DNA from: an uncultured bacterium
GTDB taxonomy: Bacteria; Verrucomicrobiota; Lentisphaeria; Victivallales; UBA1829
NCBI GenBank assembly: GCA_902778895.1
Contig: CACYZF010000011.1
Span: 62,001-126,000, forward strand
Length of the DNA stretch: 64,000 nucleotides
Direction of reading: 5' to 3'
This document shows, in pieces, positions 24,375 to 34,239 of the stretch. Position 1 is the stretch's first letter. Each line of letters begins with the position of its first letter. The notes beneath the pieces are model-generated. The model saw only the letters and a list, made by a program, of their open reading frames with translations. It had not been told where the DNA came from and ran no database searches. Position numbers and translations under genes: made by a program.

Positions 24375-26362
24375 TTCTTGATCCCGAATTCGCCGGAGGA
24401 AATGGCCTGCTGGAGGAAGAAGTCGAGCGTCTGCTTGATGGATTCGCGCAGGGGCACGACGGGCTTCCAGCCGCAGTACTTCATGGCGTTGCGGATGCTG
24501 GGCTTGCGGTGCTGGCAATCCTGATAGCCCGCGCCGTAGAAGGTGCCGCTTTCGACTTCCTTGCAGCCGGCGAACGGCGGGAATTTTTTGCGGAGCGGAT
24601 GCTCGTTGAAGAGTTCGACGAGGATTTCGGCGAGCTCCTTGATGCTGGCTTCGTTGTCCGGGTTGCCGATGTTGATGATCTTGCCGTCGCAGAGGCCGTC
24701 CTTGTTCTCGATGATGCGGAACAGGCACTCGATGCCGTCGGTCACGTGCGTGAAGCAGCGTTTCTGCGCGCCGCCGTCGATGAGCAGGATCGGGTTGCCC
24801 TGCACCAGGTTCAGGATGAGCTGGGTGATGGCGCGGGAGCTGCCGATACGGGCGGAGGAAAGCGAGTCGAGCTTCGGGCCCATCCAGTTGAACGGGCGGA
24901 AGAGCGTGAATTTGAGGCCGCGGGACGCGCCGTAAGCCCAGATCACACGGTCGAGCATCTGCTTGCTGCAGGAGTAGATCCAGCGCTGCATGCGGATCGG
25001 GCCGAGGATGAGGCGGGAATTGTCCTCGTCGAAGTTCTCGTCATCGCACATGGCGTAGACTTCGGACGTGGAGGGGAAGATGATGCGCTTGTTATACTTG
25101 GCGCAGTAGCGGACGATCTTCAGGTTCTCCTCGAAGTCGAGCTCGAAGACGCGGAGCGGATTGCGCGTGTACTCGATCGGGGTGGCGATGGCGACCAGCG
25201 GCAGCACCACGTCGCATTTGCGGACATGGTATTCGATCCACTCGTGGTTGATCTGCACGTCGCCCTCGAAGAAGTGGAAGTCCGGATGGGACAGCAGGTC
25301 GGTGATGTATCCGCTACGGAGGTCCATGCCGTACACTTCGTAGTTGCCGTCCTCCAGCAGGCGCTGGCTGATGGCGCTGCCGATGAAGCCGTTCACGCCC
25401 AGGATCAGCACGCTTTTCTTGCGTTTCGGGCCGACGACGGGGGAATTGGTGAGGACCATCTTCGGGGTGAAGCGGTTGTCAGCGGCGAGCTGTTCGCCGG
25501 TCGTGTACAGGCCGCCGTCCTTCTGCGCGAAGTTCACCTGCACGGCGTCTTTGCCGCAGGCGATCACGAACGGGGCGGTGGAGACGATGGTGCCCGCCGG
25601 GGCTTTCTTCTTCAGGGACACGACGGAAACGTCCCAGATGAAGTATTTCTGAGCGGCGATGAACGTGAACGCGCCGGGGAAGGGACGGGTCACGCCGCGC
25701 ACGAGGTTGCGGACGGAAACAGCGTCCTTCGTCCAGTCGATGAGACCGTCGGCGGGGCAGCGGTGCCCGAAATAGGTGGCCTGCTTCTCGTCCTGCTTCT
25801 TGCCTTTGGCCTTGCCGGCGAGCACGGAGGGCAGGACCTTCTTGAGCATCTTTTCAGCAGCGGCGGCGGCCTTCAGGTGGGCGTCCTTCGCGGTGTCGGA
25901 ATCGGCGATCGCGAACTTCTCCTGCGCCACGATATCGCCGGCGTCGACCTTTGCGGTCATCTTGTGGAGCGTCACGCCGGATTCCTTTTCGCCGTTGATG
26001 ACGGCCCAGTTCAGCGGGGCGCAGCCGCGGTATTTCGGGAGGAGCGAGCCGTGGAGATTGAACGCGCCCTTCTTCGGAATGGCGAGGATGTCTTTGCCGA
26101 TGACCTTGCGGTAGTAGAACGAGAAGATGAAGTCGGGGGCCATCTTTTTGATGCGTCCGGCCCAGAGCGGGTGGTTGACGTCCTCGGGCGCAAAAACCGG
26201 GATGCCGAGGGCGGCGGCGGTTTCGGCGACGGACCGGAACCAGAGGTTTTCGTTGGGATCGTCAGCGTGGGTGAAGACGGCCTGGATGGTCACGCCGGCC
26301 TTGACGAGCTGTTCGATGCCGATACAGCCGATGTTGTTGTAAGCGAAGACGACAGCTTTCAT
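24371..26362 (-). CDS. arnA: Bifunctional UDP-Ara4N formyltransferase / UDP-glucuronate oxidative decarboxylase
   Basis: 663 residues, same two-domain order and length as the E. coli enzyme. Residues 1-300: formyltransferase with catalytic Asn102, His104 and Asp140 ([15 protein letters not shown]) at the same numbers as in E. coli. Residues about 316-663: short-chain dehydrogenase with [11 protein letters not shown] for NAD and the Ser/Tyr/Lys set in FPSTSEVY and YSCSKQ. The C-terminal half oxidises UDP-GlcA to UDP-4-keto-pentose; the N-terminal half formylates UDP-Ara4N. Between them ArnB acts. It lies 6 bases after arnC. Confidence 0.96.
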   Translation of the reverse strand: MKAVVFAYNNIGCIGIEQLVKAGVTIQAVFTHADDPNENLWFRSVAETAAALGIPVFAPEDVNHPLWAGRIKKMAPDFIFSFYYRKVIGKDILAIPKKGAFNLHGSLLPKYRGCAPLNWAVINGEKESGVTLHKMTAKVDAGDIVAQEKFAIADSDTAKDAHLKAAAAAEKMLKKVLPSVLAGKAKGKKQDEKQATYFGHRCPADGLIDWTKDAVSVRNLVRGVTRPFPGAFTFIAAQKYFIWDVSVVSLKKKAPAGTIVSTAPFVIACGKDAVQVNFAQKDGGLYTTGEQLAADNRFTPKMVLTNSPVVGPKRKKSVLILGVNGFIGSAISQRLLEDGNYEVYGMDLRSGYITDLLSHPDFHFFEGDVQINHEWIEYHVRKCDVVLPLVAIATPIEYTRNPLRVFELDFEENLKIVRYCAKYNKRIIFPSTSEVYAMCDDENFDEDNSRLILGPIRMQRWIYSCSKQMLDRVIWAYGASRGLKFTLFRPFNWMGPKLDSLSSARIGSSRAITQLILNLVQGNPILLIDGGAQKRCFTHVTDGIECLFRIIENKDGLCDGKIINIGNPDNEASIKELAEILVELFNEHPLRKKFPPFAGCKEVESGTFYGAGYQDCQHRKPSIRNAMKYCGWKPVVPLRESIKQTLDFFLQQAISSGEFGIKK

Positions 26363-26368
26363 GCGGTG

Positions 26369-27337
26369 TCACTCCTGTTCTTTGGGTTGGGTATTGTTTT
26401 TGCGATGAACTGATTCGATGAAGAATTGGGGGCGGGAACGGGCGTTCAGGTGGATCTTGCCGATGTACTCGCCCAGAAGCCCCATGGACGCGAACTGCAT
26501 GCCCATGAGCACGAAGACGACAGCGAACAGCGCGAACGTGCCTCCGAAGCCCCAGTCCTTGTCCAGCTGGGAGCGGATGAAGACGTAGAGGCCGAACAGC
26601 ACGCCGATGGCGCCGATGGCGAACCCGAAGAAGGTCAGCAACCTCAGCGGGAACGTGCTGGTGCCGGTCAGCAGGTCGTACTGGAGCGCGATAAGCTTCA
26701 TCACGCTGTACTTGGACTCGCCCGCGGCGCGCTCGGCGTGCTTTACATGCACCTCGACCGACTTACGCGCGTAGGTCATGGCGAGCATCGGGATGAACTT
26801 GCCGTTCTCATGGCACAGCAGGACCGCGTCCACGACGTTCCGGCTGTAGCCGCGGAGCATGCAGCCGTAGTCGGTCATGGTCTTGCCGTTGCAGAGTTTG
26901 CGCACCATGAGGTTGACCATCTTCGATCCGAACTTGCGGAAGAAGGTGTCCTGGCGGTTTTCACGGATGGAGCCGACCACGTCGTAGCCCTCGCGCAGTT
27001 TTTCCAGGAGCTTGTAAATCTCCTCCGGCGGGTTCTGCAGGTCGGCGTCGAGCGTGACGACGTACTTGCCGCGGGAAGTCTGGAATCCGGCGGTCACGGC
27101 GGCGTGCTGGCCGAAGTTCGAGGTCAGGATCACGCCCACGATGCGCGGATCCTTCTGCGACGCTTCGATGATCATTTCCATGCTGCGGTCGGCGCTGCCG
27201 TCGTCCACAAGGATGATCTCGGTCGTGCAGTCCAGCTTGTCGCATGCCGCGGTCGTGCGGGCGATGAGCTCCGTCAGGTTTTCCTCCTCGTTGTAGACCG
27301 GAATGACGAGAGAGAGTTCGATTTCGGGCGTTGTCAT
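26369..27337 (-). CDS. arnC: Undecaprenyl-phosphate Ara4FN transferase
   Basis: 322 residues. A GT2 domain (SLVIPVYNEEENL, LVDDGSADRS, TLDADLQNPPEEI) is followed by two C-terminal transmembrane helices (around 235-255 and 270-290) and the EYIGKIHLNARSRPQF tail common to this family. ArnC moves Ara4FN from UDP to undecaprenyl phosphate at the inner membrane. The start overlaps the arnT stop by 4 bases. Related GtrB-type enzymes look similar; the surrounding arn genes decide the name. Confidence 0.92.
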   Translation of the reverse strand: MTTPEIELSLVIPVYNEEENLTELIARTTAACDKLDCTTEIILVDDGSADRSMEMIIEASQKDPRIVGVILTSNFGQHAAVTAGFQTSRGKYVVTLDADLQNPPEEIYKLLEKLREGYDVVGSIRENRQDTFFRKFGSKMVNLMVRKLCNGKTMTDYGCMLRGYSRNVVDAVLLCHENGKFIPMLAMTYARKSVEVHVKHAERAAGESKYSVMKLIALQYDLLTGTSTFPLRLLTFFGFAIGAIGVLFGLYVFIRSQLDKDWGFGGTFALFAVVFVLMGMQFASMGLLGEYIGKIHLNARSRPQFFIESVHRKNNTQPKEQE

Positions 27338-29445
27338 GGTTGTTTTGTCCCTTCCGTTCCGTCAATGAGCGCCCGGTCGGCGGATGAGCCGAACCAGCTT
27401 TCGGGGATCATCGGAACTTCTTCGGCGATGGATTCGGGTAAATGGAAAAATATGCAAATACGTTTTTCGTTCATTTTCCTGATCTTGCGCATGGTTTTCG
27501 GGTCGTCCTGCCAGCCGGTTTTCTCCTTGAGCTTTTCGAGCTTATACTCCTGAATCCGGGTCAGGTCGGAGGTCCTGAAGATCATCTCCTCGCCGCGCAG
27601 CGTCTCTACGATGTCCCGGCACTCTTCGGATTCCTCCAGCGCATCCACCCAGTCGCCACGCGTGATCACCATGCCGCCGTGCGCCAGGACGTCCGTCAGA
27701 AATACGCGGAACTCGTCCGGCCCCTCGATGACGACCGTGTCGGAGGTAAACGTCCGGTTGGTGTCGTCCAGCTTCTCCAGCGAAAATGCGCGGATGGGCT
27801 CCGGGAGATTCAGAAAGAACGTGAGCTCCGCGTTGCCGACCGAACCGAAGTATGCCGTGCGCTTCAGGAAACCGGGATCGAGCTTCGTCAGTCTCTCCAG
27901 GTCGAAACGGATGAATCTGCAGAACACCCTGTCCGGGTCGAAGGAATCCGTCCCTCCGAACGTGGGGATCACGACCGAGAAGACCGTGAACATCACGAAC
28001 GCTACGAACGGGACCAGGCGGTTCAGCGGATCGGCGGACGGCGCAAACGCGCCTTCCCCGCCCTCGCGAAGCTGTTTCCGCCGCGATTTCCGCCAGACCA
28101 CCAGCCACACGATTCCCGAGATGAAACCGAACGGAAGGAGGAAGGACATGACATGTTCCAAGTCGTCCCTGAAAAGCAGGGGGCTGAACAGCCGCCAGAT
28201 TCCGGCGTGGAAGAAAGCCGCAGTAACCAAAATCAGGAGACCTGCGGCAACCGGAATCAGCACATCCACGAGCTTCGCGAACTTGTCGGTGATCTTCCGC
28301 AGGAACGTCCAGCTTTCGGCGGGTTCGGAGAACCACGCGGCGGTGAATAGGATGCACCACGGCACGGCGGGCAAGATGTAGTACGAACGACGCGACCGCG
28401 AGGCGGAGAACAGCACGAAGATAAACACGATGGAGGCGAAGAGCCACAGCGTGTCCTTCGAGCCCTGTTTGCGGGAGGACAAGTCCTCCACTGAAGCAGT
28501 GCCTTGCTTCGCAACGGCACGGATGAGATCGCAGACGTAGTCGATGACCGCGAAGAGGAAGAACGGGGTCCACGGGATCAGCAGGCGCGGCAGATACAGG
28601 AAATACACATAGAACGGGTCCTTGTTGTGGTCCCACGGATTGAACACGCGCATCAGGTTCTCTCGGAACACCAGCACGATGCCGCTCGCGCCGTAGTTTT
28701 TCGAAGTCATCGCCTCCAGCACGAACGGCACGGCATACAGGCAGAGCCCGCCGAGGACAAATGCGAGGAAGAATTTCCAGTTCATGTGCTGCCGGAACGA
28801 CTTCCGAACAATGCAGTCGATGAGCGCAAGAACGGGCGGGATCACAAACGCGGGCAGCCCCTTGGTTTGCGCCCCGACCGCGCAACAGCCCCAGAACGCG
28901 AAATACGCCCAGAAAGACGCAGTTTCCCTGTGGTGCAGGTACACCGTGACAGCCATCACGATGAAGACGGTCTGCTCCATGTCCGCCTCGCCGAGGCGGC
29001 CCCAGTAGATGAAGGAGTAGGTCGAAAGCAGAAGCCAGCCCACTAGATACGCCGTGCGATCCGAGTAGAACTTGCGGGCGATGGAAACGATGCAGGCGAG
29101 GCCGGCCAGAGCGAAGAGCACGCTCGGCATGCGGATCGACATCGCAGTCACGCGGCCGCCTCCGAGCTTCGAGAGGAGAGCTGCGAACCAGTAGCTGACG
29201 AGGGGCTTGTCGAAATACGGCTGGCCGTTGATGCGCGGATGGAGCCAGTCGCCGGTCAAGAGCATTTCGCGGACGACCTCGAACCAGCGGGCTTCCGAGC
29301 GGATGGCGGACAGGGAATCAAGGCAGGTGAAGAGGACGAACCAGGCGAAAACCCAGAACGTGATCCACTTCGCATTTTTGCGAATCGAGGGGATCAGCGT
29401 GTCGCTGCACTTCTGAAACCGCATCATGTCAAACCCGCCAGACAT
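27334..29445 (-). CDS. arnT: Lipid A 4-amino-4-deoxy-L-arabinosyltransferase (GT83/PMT)
   Basis: 703 residues, about 150 longer than E. coli ArnT. After the first helix come SEARWFEVVREMLLTGDW and NGQPYFDKPLVSYW, the periplasmic loop with the acidic catalytic residue typical of PMT-like glycosyltransferases, then some ten more helices and a soluble C-terminal domain from about residue 490. ArnT transfers Ara4N from undecaprenyl phosphate to lipid A phosphates in the periplasm, lowering negative charge and polymyxin binding. It begins 7 bases after arnB. Acceptor identity is inferred from context. Confidence 0.88.
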   Translation of the reverse strand: MSGGFDMMRFQKCSDTLIPSIRKNAKWITFWVFAWFVLFTCLDSLSAIRSEARWFEVVREMLLTGDWLHPRINGQPYFDKPLVSYWFAALLSKLGGGRVTAMSIRMPSVLFALAGLACIVSIARKFYSDRTAYLVGWLLLSTYSFIYWGRLGEADMEQTVFIVMAVTVYLHHRETASFWAYFAFWGCCAVGAQTKGLPAFVIPPVLALIDCIVRKSFRQHMNWKFFLAFVLGGLCLYAVPFVLEAMTSKNYGASGIVLVFRENLMRVFNPWDHNKDPFYVYFLYLPRLLIPWTPFFLFAVIDYVCDLIRAVAKQGTASVEDLSSRKQGSKDTLWLFASIVFIFVLFSASRSRRSYYILPAVPWCILFTAAWFSEPAESWTFLRKITDKFAKLVDVLIPVAAGLLILVTAAFFHAGIWRLFSPLLFRDDLEHVMSFLLPFGFISGIVWLVVWRKSRRKQLREGGEGAFAPSADPLNRLVPFVAFVMFTVFSVVIPTFGGTDSFDPDRVFCRFIRFDLERLTKLDPGFLKRTAYFGSVGNAELTFFLNLPEPIRAFSLEKLDDTNRTFTSDTVVIEGPDEFRVFLTDVLAHGGMVITRGDWVDALEESEECRDIVETLRGEEMIFRTSDLTRIQEYKLEKLKEKTGWQDDPKTMRKIRKMNEKRICIFFHLPESIAEEVPMIPESWFGSSADRALIDGTEGTKQP

Positions 29446-29452
29446 GCTCGTC

Positions 29453-30604
29453 TTACCTCGCCAGGATCTCTTTGCAGGCGGTGATCACGTCGTCGACGTC
29501 GGCGTCGGACATGCCGGGGAAGAACGGCAGCGAGAAAATGCGTTCGCTGTTCCATTCGGTGTTCGGCAGGGAGCCCGCCGGAACCGGACAGTTCTCGCGG
29601 TAGTATTTCTGGCCGTGGACGCAGCGGAAATGCAGTCCGGTGCCAATATTGCGCTTCTTGAGCTCGGACATGAAGTCGTCGCGCGTGACGCCGGTCTTGT
29701 CGATGTCCAGACGCACGACCATCAGGTGGTAGGAATCCTTGTATTCGTAGTTGGGCTGCGCCAGCGGAGTCAGCTCGGGGATGTCCGCGAGACGTTCGCG
29801 GTAGAGCGCGGCAAGGTGCCCGCGTTCGGCATTCATGCGGTCCACGCGGGTGAGCTGGGTGATGCCCAGGACCGCCTGCATATCCGGCATATTGAACTTG
29901 AATCCGGGTTCGACCACCTGCGCCTGCGGGGCGCGGCCCATGGTCTGGCGGTCGTAGGCATCCACGCCGAGGCCGTGGAACTTGAGGCTGCGGACGCGGT
30001 CGGCGAGCGCCGCATCGTCCGTGGCGAACATGCCGCCCTCGCCCGTGGTGATGTTCTTGATCGGATGGAACGAGAACATCACGTGCCCGTGCTTGCCGAT
30101 GCGTTCGCCCTTGAACTCGGCGCCGAGGGCGTGCGCGGCGTCCTCGATGAGCACGACGTTGTGTTTGGCAGCAACGGCACGGATCTTGTCGAGCTCCAGC
30201 ACGCCGCCCGCGAAATGGACCGGGACGATCGCCTTCGTGCGCGGCGTGATCGCCGCCTCGATCGCTTCCGCCGTGATCATGAGCGTATCGCGGTCGCAGT
30301 CGACGAAGACCGGCTTCGCGCCGTACAGGGAAACGACGTTCGGCAGGGAGACCCAGGTCATGGACGGGGTGATGACCTCGTCGCCGGGCTTCAGTCCGAG
30401 CGCGCGGAACAGCACTTGCATAACGGTCGTTTCGGAGGTCAGCGGGATCGCGTACTTCGCACCGGTGTAGGCGCAGAAGGCCTTTTCGAATTCGGCGTTC
30501 TTCGGGCCGGTGGTGATCCAGCCGGAACGCAGCACGTTGGCGACTTCGGATATTTCCCACTCCTCGATCGATGGCTTGGAAAAAGGCAGAAATGTTTCGC
30601 GCAT
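29453..30604 (-). CDS. arnB: UDP-Ara4O aminotransferase (DegT/DnrJ/EryC1 family)
   Basis: 383 residues, PLP aminotransferase. Lys183 in SFHPIKNITTGEGG carries PLP, and Asp155 in LIEDAAHALGA contacts its ring nitrogen. FLPFSKPSIEEWEISEV at the N-terminus is typical of ArnB/PmrH. It aminates UDP-4-keto-arabinose made by ArnA using glutamate. It is the first gene of the operon, 36-40 bases after the predicted transcription start. Other sugar aminotransferases share the fold; the operon settles the role. Confidence 0.93.
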   Translation of the reverse strand: MRETFLPFSKPSIEEWEISEVANVLRSGWITTGPKNAEFEKAFCAYTGAKYAIPLTSETTVMQVLFRALGLKPGDEVITPSMTWVSLPNVVSLYGAKPVFVDCDRDTLMITAEAIEAAITPRTKAIVPVHFAGGVLELDKIRAVAAKHNVVLIEDAAHALGAEFKGERIGKHGHVMFSFHPIKNITTGEGGMFATDDAALADRVRSLKFHGLGVDAYDRQTMGRAPQAQVVEPGFKFNMPDMQAVLGITQLTRVDRMNAERGHLAALYRERLADIPELTPLAQPNYEYKDSYHLMVVRLDIDKTGVTRDDFMSELKKRNIGTGLHFRCVHGQKYYRENCPVPAGSLPNTEWNSERIFSLPFFPGMSDADVDDVITACKEILAR

Positions 30605-30646
30605 AAAAAAGTATCCTGTCTGAACTGTTGCAATAAATATTTATAT

Positions 30647-30675
30647 AATATAGCCCTGTAATTGAAGATATGCAA
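30647..30675 (-). promoter_or_regulatory. Promoter of the arn operon
   Basis: Minus strand: TTGCAT (30670-30675), 17-base spacer, TATATT (30647-30652) within GCTATATTA. No PhoP/PmrA-type direct repeat was recognised near it. Confidence 0.7.
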
Positions 30676-30696
30676 GCGCGCCCGCGCGAAAACGCG

Positions 30697-30733
30697 AAAA
30701 AAAGACGGCACGCCGGAAAGGACATGCCGTCTT
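30697..30733 (-). terminator. Intrinsic terminator of yajC-secDF
   Basis: Minus strand: AAGACGGCA / TGCCGTCTT 9-bp perfect stem, 14-base loop, then TTTTT. It ends about 25 bases after the secDF stop and overlaps no gene. Confidence 0.88.
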
Positions 30734-30757
30734 GCGGAATCAGTTGTTCGGGAGAGG

Positions 30758-33415
30758 TCAGGCCTTTACCGCCTCGCCGTTGTCGTCCTTCTTCGCATCT
30801 TCCGGACCTTCGGAGGAGATGTTGCGCTCTTCCTTGTGCCAGTAGGCGGTGATCATGGGGGAGACGAAGATGGAGGAGTAGCAGCCGGCCACGTTGCCGA
30901 TCAGGATGACCGCCACGAAGTCGCGGATGCCGTCGCCGCCGAAGATCAGCTGGCAGATCAGGACCAGCATAACGCAGACGGAGGTCAGGATGGTACGGGC
31001 GAGGGTCTGGTTCAAGCTCAGGTCGACGATCTGGAAGTAGGTGAGGCCCTTGCGCGTGCGGAGATTTTCGCGCTGGCGGTCGAAGATCACGATGGTGTCG
31101 TTGACCGAGTAGCCGATGAGGGTGAGCAGCGAGGCCACCACCTGCAGCGAGATCTGGCCGCCGAAGAGCAGGTACAGGCCCGTCGCCACGATCACGTCGT
31201 GGACCAGGGCGATGTTCGCCGCGATGGAGTAGGAGAACTGGAAGCGGATGACCATGTAGATGATCATACCGATCATGGCGCAGATGAGAGCCTTGATGGC
31301 GGAGCGGGTGAACGCCGCGCCGATCAGCGCGCCGAGGGTGGACTCGGAGAGCTTGGTGAGCTTTACGTCGGGATACGCTTCGTCGAGCTTCCGGATCAGC
31401 GTGTCGGCGTTCTCCTGGGAGACGGTGCCGGTGCCGCGGTCGCGCACGACGAGCTCCAGCACGCTCTTGCCTTCGACGTTCTCTTCGTCGGTGATCTTCT
31501 TGTAGGTGGCCTTGGCGTCGTAGCCTTCCTTCTCCAGAACCTTTTCGATGTCGCTGGCGGGAATCTGCGACATGGTCTTGTCTTTCGGGACGTAGCTGAC
31601 GATCAGCTGGGTACCGCCCGTGAAGTCGATGCTGAGGGCGTCGCGGCCGCGCACGAAGATCGTGACGAGCGAGAGAAGGATCAGGCAGGCGGAAATGCCG
31701 AACCCGACGAAACGGAACTTGATGAAGTCGAAGTGCGGATGGGGCAGGAACATCATCATGTTGATCTTCTTGATCTTCAGCGGGAGCATCAGGAAGAACT
31801 CGAAGAGCAGGCGGGACAGGAAGACCGCCGAGAACATGGTGGTGAAGATACCGATGACCAGCGTCATGGCGAATCCCTTGATCGCGCCGGTGCCCTGCCA
31901 GTAGAGGATGGCGCCGGTGAAGAGCGTCGTCACGTTTGAGTCGAAGATGGCGGAGAAGGCGCGGTCGAAACCGGTCTTCACGGCGTAGTCGAGCGACTTG
32001 CCGGCGTCCTGTTCCTCGCGGATGCGTTCGTAAATCAGGACGTTGGCGTCGACGGCCATACCGAGGGTGAGGATGATGCCGGCGATGCCGGGGAGCGTCA
32101 GGGTCACGTCGAACGCCGCCATGGCGCCGAGGAGCACGCCCGTGTTCACGAGCAGAGAGATGTTCGCGACGAGGCCGGCGAGGCGGTAGTAGATGAGCAT
32201 GAAAATCATCACGAGGGCCGTGCCGAGGATGCCGCTGTAGATACTCTTGCGGATGGTCTCCTGGCCGACCGTGGCGTCGATGTCGGAACGGGACGCGATC
32301 GTGATCACGAAGGGCAGGCTGCCGCTCTTCAGGGCGTCGGAAACGCTCTTGGCTTCGTCCTGGGAGAAGGAGCCGGTGATGCGGGCGGTGCCGCCGTCAA
32401 TCTTGGAGAGCAGGGTCGGCGCGGAATAGAGCTGTCCGTCGAGCACGATGGCGAGGCGTTCGCCGACGTGCTTGCCGGTGACTTCGCCGAACTGCACGGT
32501 GCCCGCGGTATTGAAGAACAGCAGAATCTCACGCTGGCCGAACTCGTTCATGGTCACGTAGGAATCCTTGATGTTGTCGCCTTCCATCTGGACGGTCGTC
32601 TCGACAAGGGTGTAGTCCGTGTACAGGTTGTTATGGTCGTCGCGGCGCTCCTCGGCGAGGAATTCGGCCTCGGACGGGGTGTCGGGATAGGAATCCGGAT
32701 CGCCGCCCTGCGCGAGGTATGCCATGAACTTCGGCACCTCGGAGTCGTTGTTCGGATGAACAAGGCGGAACTCAAGTTTCGCGGAACGGAGAATCAGCTT
32801 TTCGAGGTTGGCGCGGTCGTCGGAGTTGACGGACGGAACACGCACGGAGACGAAATCCTGACCGGCGGGGGAGATTTCCGTTTCGAAGTAGTTCTGAGCT
32901 TCCAGACGTTTGCGGAGCGTTTCGATGGCGTTGTCGCGGAACGAATCGAACTGCGCGCCATCCATTTCCTTGTCGGCCTGCAGGTGCAGGAGGAATTCGG
33001 CGCCACCGTTGAGGTCGATACCGAGGCGGATCGCGCCGGAGGCGTTCTTGCGGACCAGGGAGATCACGTCGCCGTTGTTCTGGAGTTTCTGCGCCTTCGC
33101 GACGTTCGGCTTCACGAAGTGGACGAGGTCGACGGAATACGCGGCGGAACCGTCCTCAGACGGCATCTTGATCTCGCGGGCCGCGGCTTCGAGAGCGGTG
33201 GAGGGATACAGATACTTGATCTTGTCTTCCTGCTGGAGAGCTTTCGCGCGTTCAACCACCTTCTGAACGGTCGGATCGGCGGGGTCGGCGAGGAGTTTAT
33301 AGAACGTCTCGTAGAAATCGCTCTGCTTCAGCGGGAACATGGCCGCGACGAACACGGCGATCACGGCCAGCGCGAAGACGCAGTAAATGGCAAAAGTACT
33401 CTTGCTGTTCTTCAT
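30758..33415 (-). CDS. secDF: Fused protein translocase subunit SecDF
   Basis: 885 residues, SecD (about 1-560) and SecF (about 590-885) in one chain. SecD part: first helix near residue 10-28, RLGIDLNGGAEFLL, the long periplasmic P1 region, then GTALVMIFMLIYYRLAGLVA and AMAVDANVLIYERIREE-type segments. SecF part: SIDFTGGTQLIVSYV and YSVNDTIVIFDRQREN. SecDF pulls exported proteins from the periplasmic side using proton motive force. The ATG overlaps the yajC stop (ATGA). Fusion is common in several phyla. Confidence 0.95.
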   Translation of the reverse strand: MKNSKSTFAIYCVFALAVIAVFVAAMFPLKQSDFYETFYKLLADPADPTVQKVVERAKALQQEDKIKYLYPSTALEAAAREIKMPSEDGSAAYSVDLVHFVKPNVAKAQKLQNNGDVISLVRKNASGAIRLGIDLNGGAEFLLHLQADKEMDGAQFDSFRDNAIETLRKRLEAQNYFETEISPAGQDFVSVRVPSVNSDDRANLEKLILRSAKLEFRLVHPNNDSEVPKFMAYLAQGGDPDSYPDTPSEAEFLAEERRDDHNNLYTDYTLVETTVQMEGDNIKDSYVTMNEFGQREILLFFNTAGTVQFGEVTGKHVGERLAIVLDGQLYSAPTLLSKIDGGTARITGSFSQDEAKSVSDALKSGSLPFVITIASRSDIDATVGQETIRKSIYSGILGTALVMIFMLIYYRLAGLVANISLLVNTGVLLGAMAAFDVTLTLPGIAGIILTLGMAVDANVLIYERIREEQDAGKSLDYAVKTGFDRAFSAIFDSNVTTLFTGAILYWQGTGAIKGFAMTLVIGIFTTMFSAVFLSRLLFEFFLMLPLKIKKINMMMFLPHPHFDFIKFRFVGFGISACLILLSLVTIFVRGRDALSIDFTGGTQLIVSYVPKDKTMSQIPASDIEKVLEKEGYDAKATYKKITDEENVEGKSVLELVVRDRGTGTVSQENADTLIRKLDEAYPDVKLTKLSESTLGALIGAAFTRSAIKALICAMIGMIIYMVIRFQFSYSIAANIALVHDVIVATGLYLLFGGQISLQVVASLLTLIGYSVNDTIVIFDRQRENLRTRKGLTYFQIVDLSLNQTLARTILTSVCVMLVLICQLIFGGDGIRDFVAVILIGNVAGCYSSIFVSPMITAYWHKEERNISSEGPEDAKKDDNGEAVKA

Positions 33416-33858
33416 TTCTTCGTCACCTCGGCTTTCGTCATGTCGGCGGCGTCAGCGGCGGGCGTGATGACCTGCGCGACGGCGGAACGGGAAATGGCGA
33501 TCTGGACGTTGTTCGCGATCTTCAGCAGGAACTGGTCCTTCTGGACTTCGGCGATCTCGCCGAGGATGCCGCCGCTGGTCATGATCTTCGTGCCTTTGCG
33601 GATCGAGTTCATCATCTCTTCGCGTTTCTTCTTTTCCTTGCTGCTGGTGCGCACGGATATCGCGATCATAACACCGATCAGGATGATGAACGGGATCATC
33701 ATCATGCCGGAGGACGGGGGCGGAGCCTGCTGCTGTCCGGCCTCGGAAGCGGGCGCGCCGGACTGCGCCGTGGTGGTTTCTGCGGCAGGGGCGGCGGCGG
33801 TCGCGGTCACGGAACCGTCAGCAGCCTGCGCGAAAACGACAAAGGAAGTGTTTGCCAT
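33412..33858 (-). CDS. yajC: Preprotein translocase subunit YajC
   Basis: 148 residues. A Pro/Ala/Gln-rich N-terminal stretch (residues 10-50) precedes a single helix (MMMIPFIILIGVMIAISV) and the cytosolic YajC core: KEKKKREEMMNSIRKG, IMTSGGILGEIAEV, and a final basic tail. YajC associates with SecDF and YidC. The N-terminal extension before the helix is longer than in E. coli (110 residues in total there). ATG 33858 is preferred over the TTG two codons upstream. The stop overlaps secDF. Confidence 0.92.
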   Translation of the reverse strand: MANTSFVVFAQAADGSVTATAAAPAAETTTAQSGAPASEAGQQQAPPPSSGMMMIPFIILIGVMIAISVRTSSKEKKKREEMMNSIRKGTKIMTSGGILGEIAEVQKDQFLLKIANNVQIAISRSAVAQVITPAADAADMTKAEVTKK

Positions 33859-33908
33859 GTTCAAGACTTTCTGTTATGTTGAAGCTAAAATTGTATGCGT
33901 AAAACTAT

Positions 33909-33936
33909 AATATACACCTTTTTTCCAAATAAACAA
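33909..33936 (-). promoter_or_regulatory. Promoter of yajC-secDF
   Basis: Minus strand: TTGTTT (33931-33936), 16-base spacer, TATATT (33909-33914). Confidence 0.55.
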
Positions 33937-34048
33937 GATTTTTTCCCGAAAAAATAAGCATTTCCCCGCGAAAAAACATGCGAGAAAATGTTTCACGGCG
34001 GGGATTCAGTCGGATACCCCCCGATAACGGAACAATACCCTTTTTTTC

Positions 34049-34088
34049 CAAGTTTCAGTTAAAAAGAATCTGTTTTAACTGAAACTTG
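34049..34088. repeat. Perfect 16-bp inverted repeat in the glgB-yajC gap
   Basis: Arms at 34049-34064 and 34073-34088 are exact reverse complements (CAAGTTTCAGTTAAAA on the left) with an 8-base loop. No T-tract follows on either strand (a T-run precedes it on the plus strand), so it is not a normal terminator. The rest of the 381-base gap (33859-34239) holds the yajC promoter and no gene that I can see. Confidence 0.9.
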
Positions 34089-34239
34089 CGCGTATGCGCG
34101 GGAAAGCTTTTTTCCAGCATTTTTCAACTTTTTCGCATCCAATCAATGGATACACAAAAACGGAGATTGTTCCAAAATAGAATACACGGAAAGAAAAGAA
34201 ATGGAATACCCGTGCAGCTTCGTCGGCGATCAGTCCGGG

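Noticed and set aside
34049..34088. Intrinsic terminator for glgB or yajC
   Set aside because: The T-run lies before, not after, the stem on the plus strand, and A's follow on the minus strand.
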